Below, one piece after another: positions 6,015 to 9,224 of a stretch of 9,224 nucleotides of DNA. The notes below the pieces were generated by a model, which saw only the letters and a program-made list of their open reading frames with translations, ran no database searches and had not been told where the DNA came from. The DNA comes from JBELMB01 sp042088665 (GTDB taxonomy: Bacteria; Pseudomonadota; Alphaproteobacteria; Rhodobacterales; Rhodobacteraceae), in NCBI GenBank assembly GCA_042088665.1, contig JBELMB010000202.1, positions 1-9,224 on the forward strand, given 5' to 3'. The position numbers were made by a program, and so were the translations under genes. Every line of letters begins with the position of its first letter. The stretch's first letter is position 1.

Positions 6015-7270
6015 CTTTGACAAAAACCACCGCGACCGCGCTTGGCCTCGTCATGGGCCTCTCGTTTGCGGGGGCCGCGCAGGCGCAGTCCTGCACGACC
6101 AAGATCGGCGCCGTTCTGCCCACTTCGGTTGATTGGGGTCGCCCGATCGCCGCCACCGCGCAGTTTGCCGTGGACCAGGTGAACGCGGCAGGCGGCGCCG
6201 CGGGCTGTGAGATCGAGATGGTCCTGCGCGACACGCAGGTGGATCCCAAGGTTGGCGTAGACGCGGCCAAGGCGCTTGTGGATCTGGAAGGCGTGGATGT
6301 GCTGCTGGGCGCAGTGTCCTCTGGCGTGTCGATGCCGATCCTGACCTCTGTCACCGTGCCGGGCGGCGTGTTGCAGATGTCGTGCTGTTCCTCTTCGACC
6401 GCGTTCACCGGTCTCGCCGAAGAAGGCAAGACAAAGGGGCTGTGGTTCCGCACCTTCGCCACAACCGGCGTCCAATCGGCAGTCGGGGCCAAGGTGGCGG
6501 CGGACAAGGGCTATAAATCCGTGGCCGTCCTCTACAAGAACGACGACTGGGGACAGGACATGGCCCGCCTGATCGCCGCTGATTTTGCCGCTGTCGGCGT
6601 CGAAGTGACAACCTCGGTCGCGATCAATGACGGCCAGCCAAGCTACCGCGCCGAAGTGACGGAGGCGCTTGGCACCCAGCCCGAGGCGCTTTACCTCGCG
6701 TTGTACCCGGCAGAGGGCACGGCAGCCGTGCGCGAGTGGATCTCACTCGGTGGAACCCAGAACATGATTTTGGCCAACTCCCTGAAATCAGACGAGTTCC
6801 GCGACAACGTGGGCTTGCAGTACCTTGGCTCTGCGCTGGGCACGGACACGGCATCACCCCGCTCCGAAAGCGCGGATGCCTTCCGCACAGCCTATCAGGC
6901 GCGCTTCGACTCCGAGCCGAATGGCCCCGGTCTGGCCAACAGCTATGACGCTGCGATGATTGCCCTGCTCGCCATGGAAGCGGCAGGCAAGGGGGCTTCG
7001 GGGGCGGAGATCGCGACCGCCGTGGCGCGCGTGACAGACCCCGCCGGCACGCCGGTGAGCGCGGACACCGACGGCTTCATCGCGGCAAAGGACGTGCTTT
7101 CGGGCGGCGGCACCGTGATGTTCCAGGGCGCGACGGGGGACGTGCGGTTTGACGCAAACGGCGATGTCTCTGCCCCCGCCGTGGTCTGGTCCTTCTCTGA
7201 AACCGGCACCGAAGAGGTCGAATATCTCTCGTTGACGGATGTGGATGCTTTTATGGCGTCGCTGCAATAG
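6011..7270 (+). CDS. Periplasmic substrate-binding protein of the HAAT-type importer
   Basis: A 419-residue secreted binding protein of the type 1 periplasmic fold (LivJ/Peripla_BP_6-like). The N-terminus MTLTKTTATALGLVMGL has one Lys, a hydrophobic core and an AQA-QS signal peptidase I site after residue 25. The mature protein begins with the family strand CTTKIGAVLP, followed by ATAQFAVDQVNAAGG (48-62), VLLGAVSSGVSMPI (97-110), KSVAVLYKNDDWGQDM (169-184) and SYDAAMIALLAME (311-323). It delivers the ligand to the LivH/LivM-like channel. Four cysteines (28, 66, 125, 126) remain after cleavage. The Cys125-Cys126-Ser-Ser-Ser-Thr stretch falls where related proteins contact ligand with Ser/Thr (inferred by analogy). 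It is the last gene of the operon, whereas liv clusters often have the binding protein first. The ligand cannot be read from the sequence. Confidence 0.95.
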   Translation: MTLTKTTATALGLVMGLSFAGAAQAQSCTTKIGAVLPTSVDWGRPIAATAQFAVDQVNAAGGAAGCEIEMVLRDTQVDPKVGVDAAKALVDLEGVDVLLGAVSSGVSMPILTSVTVPGGVLQMSCCSSSTAFTGLAEEGKTKGLWFRTFATTGVQSAVGAKVAADKGYKSVAVLYKNDDWGQDMARLIAADFAAVGVEVTTSVAINDGQPSYRAEVTEALGTQPEALYLALYPAEGTAAVREWISLGGTQNMILANSLKSDEFRDNVGLQYLGSALGTDTASPRSESADAFRTAYQARFDSEPNGPGLANSYDAAMIALLAMEAAGKGASGAEIATAVARVTDPAGTPVSADTDGFIAAKDVLSGGGTVMFQGATGDVRFDANGDVSAPAVVWSFSETGTEEVEYLSLTDVDAFMASLQ

Positions 7271-7276
7271 CCCCCG

Positions 7277-7300
7277 AGGCGCATTGATCCGAGCGCCTTT
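7277..7300 (+). terminator. Weak hairpin just after the importer operon
   Basis: AGGCGC (7277-7282) pairs with GCGCCT (7293-7298) across a 10-base loop, with TT following, seven bases after the TAG of the binding-protein gene. A competing short hairpin, CCTTTG/CAAAGG (7296-7309), overlaps it. It is too short with too few T residues to be a convincing terminator alone, and may act with the stronger hairpin at 7321-7351. Confidence 0.3.
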
Positions 7301-7320
7301 GACCAAAGGGTCGGCTGACG

Positions 7321-7351
7321 ACAGGGCGTGCCATCAATCGGCACGCCCTGT
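7321..7351. terminator. Strong 12-bp hairpin between convergent genes
   Basis: ACAGGGCGTGCC (7321-7332) and GGCACGCCCTGT (7340-7351) are perfect reverse complements separated by the 7-base loop ATCAATC. On the plus strand a short run of T (7351-7353) follows, which gives a modest intrinsic-terminator signature for the importer operon. On the minus strand the hairpin spans the last codons and the TGA stop (7336-7334) of the membrane-protein gene. It is probably a shared, possibly bidirectional terminator or a transcript-end stabiliser. Confidence 0.7.
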
Positions 7352-7789
7352 TTCGTGGCGGCTGTCCTCGGCCTCGGCAGGAACCGGGCGGCTGGACAGC
7401 AGGATCACCCCAAGGAACACAAGGTTCAGCGCGACATTGACCGGTGCGCCAACCATGACAGACGCCGCGCTGTCGGTGCAAAACCAAGTCCAGCCCGCAG
7501 TGCGCGCCACTTGCGCGGCGGCCTTGGGCGACAGCGGCACGACATGCGATGCAAGCGCCCAGAGCATCCCGCCCAACCCGGCCGTCAGCCCACCGCAGAT
7601 CGCCAGAAGAAGGGGTTGCGGCACTGGCATGCGGGCGACCGCGTCCACCTCGTGGACGGGCCAATAAGCGATTTTCAGGAAAAGATGCGCGATGGGTTGC
7701 AGCGGTGGCAACGCCAAGAGCGCAAACAGAACGCCCGTGGCGCAGAGGATGCCGCCAGCGCGACGCATCGAGGTGGATTGCGGTGTCAT
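7334..7789 (-). CDS. Small hypothetical inner-membrane protein
   Basis: A 151-residue protein starting at the ATG at 7789. Three hydrophobic segments are visible: about residues 9-30 (GILCATGVLFALLALPP), 58-84 (LLLAICGGLTAGLGGMLWAL) and 116-134 (NVALNLVFLGVILL). The stretch HLFLKIAYWPVHEVD (35-49) and the polar motif WFCTDSAASVMVGAPVNVALN (about 102-122) might be a fourth membrane region or a functional core. The C-terminal tail is hydrophilic. I do not recognise a named family and assign no function. It diverges from the XRE regulator across 108 bp containing a palindrome, which suggests this regulator controls it. Its stop codon lies in the loop of the hairpin shared with the importer operon. 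Confidence 0.8.
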   Translation of the reverse strand: MTPQSTSMRRAGGILCATGVLFALLALPPLQPIAHLFLKIAYWPVHEVDAVARMPVPQPLLLAICGGLTAGLGGMLWALASHVVPLSPKAAAQVARTAGWTWFCTDSAASVMVGAPVNVALNLVFLGVILLSSRPVPAEAEDSRHETGRAD

Positions 7790-7794
7790 GGGGG

Positions 7795-7802
7795 TCTCCC
7801 TT
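7795..7802 (-). promoter_or_regulatory. Ribosome binding site of the membrane-protein gene
   Basis: On the minus strand AAGGGAGA lies five bases before the ATG at 7789. This strong match supports that start over the internal ATG at codon 8. Confidence 0.7.
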
Positions 7803-7847
7803 GGATGTGGTTGTCCTGTCTTGCGCTGCCTCGATGGGGCAAAACAA

Positions 7848-7862
7848 TAACCTCAGAGGTAA
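7848..7862. promoter_or_regulatory. 15-bp palindrome, candidate operator of the XRE regulator
   Basis: TAACCTCAGAGGTAA has seven-base arms around a central A, with a single mismatched pair (7849/7861). It lies in the 108-bp gap between the divergent membrane-protein and XRE genes, 35 bases before the regulator's start. XRE proteins usually bind such short palindromes as dimers, so autoregulation plus control of the divergent gene is a reasonable inference. No convincing -35/-10 pair was identified around it. Confidence 0.6.
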
Positions 7863-7897
7863 GTGAACCCGCGTTTGACTTGCGCTAGACTGCTGCC

Positions 7898-8653
7898 ATG
7901 ACCGCTTTTCCAGATCAGTTGAAGGCCTGGCGCAAACAGCGTCGGATGAGCCAGTTGACGCTCGCGTTGGAGGCCGACGTGAGCGCGCGGCATGTCTCCT
8001 TTCTGGAAACCGGACGGTCCCGGCCCAGCGCCGAGATGATCGCGCATCTGTCGGACGTCATGGATCTGCCCATGGACGCCCGCAACCGGATGATGCGCGC
8101 GGGCGGGTTTGCTCCGCGGTATGGGGCGACGCCGCTGGATGCCGCCAGCATGGCGCCGATCCGCGATGCGATGGCCTGGACCCTTGCGCGACACGCGCCT
8201 TATCCGGGCTTCGCTTTGGATCGACTTTGGCAAATCGTTCAGATGAATGGCCCCGCGAAGATGCTATTCGAGCCGCTCGGACTGACCGAAGGCCAAAGCC
8301 TTTTGGGCTGTCTTGGTAACCCGGATTTGCAATCAGCCGTCGAGAATTGGCCTCAAGTGGCGCATTACACCGCGCTGCGCCTGCGCGCAGAAAGCGCGGC
8401 GGTTGGCGGTGTACCGGAACTGGATGCCGCGATAGAGATGCTCGCCCCGATGGCGCAAGCTGTTGGGGAGGATTGGGCACGGCCCTCCATTCCGACGGTT
8501 TACCGTTTCGGCGGGCAGCGCCTGTCGCTCTTTGGCACCATTGCACATTTCAGCACTGTCAGTGACGAAACGCTGGATGCGCTCAAGGTGGAACTGTTCT
8601 TTCCCGCCGATACCGAAAGCGCGGCGCTGCTGACTGCCCTTGCAGATTCCTGA
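7898..8653 (+). CDS. XRE-family transcriptional regulator with MmyB-like ligand-binding domain
   Basis: A 251-residue DNA-binding regulator. Residues 6-58 form an XRE helix-turn-helix: QLKAWRKQRRMSQLTLALEA, then the recognition region VSARHVSFLETGRSRPS and a closing helix MIAHLSDVMDLP. After a linker with RNRMMRAGGFAP, residues about 95-248 match the MmyB-like C-terminal domain, with YPGFALDRLWQIVQMN (102-117), GCLGNPDLQSAVENWPQV (137-154) and LSLFGTIAHFSTVSDETLD (209-227). In related proteins this PAS-like domain binds a small hydrophobic molecule. The ATG at 7898 is required for an intact HTH, although no clear Shine-Dalgarno precedes it, so translation may be weak or leaderless. It is divergent from the small membrane-protein gene, its probable target. 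Nothing ties it directly to the importer operon. Confidence 0.93.
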   Translation: MTAFPDQLKAWRKQRRMSQLTLALEADVSARHVSFLETGRSRPSAEMIAHLSDVMDLPMDARNRMMRAGGFAPRYGATPLDAASMAPIRDAMAWTLARHAPYPGFALDRLWQIVQMNGPAKMLFEPLGLTEGQSLLGCLGNPDLQSAVENWPQVAHYTALRLRAESAAVGGVPELDAAIEMLAPMAQAVGEDWARPSIPTVYRFGGQRLSLFGTIAHFSTVSDETLDALKVELFFPADTESAALLTALADS

Positions 8654-8778
8654 CTGTTCTGCGCTTCGTGCGACGTCTTGGCCAATGCGGTCAGAAAGAG
8701 GGTGCGCTTGTGACACCCGGATTTTCTTCGGCTCTTGTCTTCTTTGAACCACGTGACTGGTGGCAACAGAGGCGCGCA
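8654..8778. other. Intergenic stretch without recognisable features
   Basis: No coding region, RNA gene or clear terminator was recognised between the XRE stop and the start of the transposase-like remnant. Open frames exist on both strands, but none resembles a known protein. The left end of the IS element could lie here, but no terminal repeat was found by eye. Confidence 0.4.
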
Positions 8779-8997
8779 GTGCAGAAATCTGATCCAATCG
8801 GGTTGTCCAACAGGCAAATGACGGGTTTGGGGCCCTACTTTCCCAAATCCCACGGCACGCCCCACGGTGATGGCCGAACGCTTTCGGCAAACCTTCTGGG
8901 CACAAATAGGATTGGACCATCCCGGAACGACCCGTGCGATCCTTGCCCTTCGTCCAAGGCCCAGGCTTTTGGCCGATACACGGATACCGCAATCGGA
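8779..8997 (+). pseudogene. Decayed N-terminal fragment of an IS5-family transposase
   Basis: Starting near the GTG at 8779, the frame reads KSDPIGLSNRQMTGLGPYFP, then KSHGTPHGDGRTLSANLLGT and NRIG. This lines up with the N-terminus of IS5-family (IS427-like) transposases as I remember it: SDL.WLTD.QMARL.PYFP, KSHGKPRVDDRRVLSG and NRNGLRW. After about NRIGPS the match fades but remains traceable (ND.P...CPSSK.....GRYTD against the usual RDAP..YGP.KTLYNRW), with small gaps suggesting indels. The catalytic DDE domain is missing: the frame runs into unrelated sequence and ends by 9102. Key residues are already substituted, for example VLSG to LSAN. This is a dead remnant, showing past insertion beside the XRE gene. 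The boundaries are approximate. Confidence 0.72.
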
Positions 8998-9044
8998 TCG
9001 ACGCTTCATTCCGAGAGTCCACCGCGACCCGCGCTGGCCTTCGG

Positions 9045-9224
9045 CTATGAACCGGTTGTGCTCAACGACAGGTATCTGGGGTTTGCGAACTCTGCACCGT
9101 AGTAGAGTGCCTTGTCGATTTGCCCGGACAGTGTTCCCAACCCCGTCCCCTCCCGAAGAAGCGCGACCGGCGTCGACGTCGCGCGGGCGACCGCGGCGCG
9201 CGCATCGTCGCCAACGCTGCCGAC
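9045..9224 (-). CDS. Possible C-terminal end of a gene entering from the right edge
   Basis: Read on the minus strand from 9224, one frame is open for 59 codons and ends with TAG at 9047-9045. It gives a protein-like tail containing ARAAVARATSTPVALLREG, then GTLSGQIDKALYYGAEFANP and RYLSLST. Many third codon positions are G or C, as in the real genes here. An open stretch this short is not proof of a gene in GC-rich DNA, and no family is recognised. The reading would be convergent with the transposase remnant. Confidence 0.33.
   Translation of the reverse strand, partial: VGSVGDDARAAVARATSTPVALLREGTGLGTLSGQIDKALYYGAEFANPRYLSLSTTGS

Noticed and set aside
2632..7270. Urea (Urt) or classical leucine-specific importer
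   Set aside because: The order, the subunit lengths and the adjacent AKR genes do not match a urt cluster, and nothing visible identifies branched-chain amino acids as ligand. Only the HAAT family level is supported.
7875..7891. TTGACT and TAGACT as promoter hexamers for the XRE gene
   Set aside because: They are only about five bases apart, and a -10 correctly spaced from TTGACT would fall inside the coding region.
8333..9022. Minus-strand open frames over the XRE 3' end and the IS relic
   Set aside because: They cross the well-supported plus-strand regulator and transposase remnant, and show no recognisable domain.
1..9224. tRNA, rRNA, CRISPR array, riboswitch
   Set aside because: No cloverleaf-like segment, rRNA sequence, regularly spaced repeats or recognisable riboswitch core was seen by eye.

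Overview
The window reads as high-GC alphaproteobacterial DNA, most likely from the Rhodobacterales/Roseobacter group. This is an inference from codon usage, dense packing of genes and the style of the transporter, XRE and IS5-type proteins; no marker gene settles it. No rRNA, tRNA or CRISPR array was seen.

Layout, left to right. (1) Positions 1-1038, minus strand: an aldo/keto reductase (AKR-1) with a complete D-Y-K-H catalytic tetrad, cut by the left window edge at its C-terminus. (2) Positions 1039-1203: a divergent promoter region with a strong imperfect stem-loop at 1092-1129. (3) Positions 1204-7270, plus strand: a compact seven-gene operon in which every stop codon overlaps the next start. 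Its genes are a small TIGR04076-like protein, a second aldo/keto reductase (AKR-2) with Tyr in place of the catalytic His, and a complete branched-chain-amino-acid-type (HAAT) ABC importer: LivG-like ATPase, LivF-like ATPase, LivH-like permease, LivM-like permease and a secreted substrate-binding protein. (4) Positions 7271-7351: a short 3' region with a 12-bp perfect hairpin between convergent genes. (5) Positions 7334-7789, minus strand: a small membrane protein, divergent from an XRE/MmyB-like regulator at 7898-8653 plus. A near-perfect 15-bp palindrome lies between them. (6) Positions 8654-9224: no intact gene. It holds a decayed N-terminal fragment of an IS5-family transposase (about 8779-8997) and possibly the last 59 codons of a minus-strand gene entering from the right edge.

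How the parts may work together (inference): the importer takes up an unidentified small solute, and the two paralogous reductases plus the TIGR04076-like protein act on it or on a derivative. The divergent AKR-1 and the operon share one intergenic region and may be co-regulated. The most unusual aspects are the His-to-Tyr change in only one of two paired AKRs, the co-translation of a TIGR04076-like protein with a reductase and importer, and the unbroken chain of overlapping reading frames. The regulator/membrane-protein pair to the right looks like a separate, self-contained unit.
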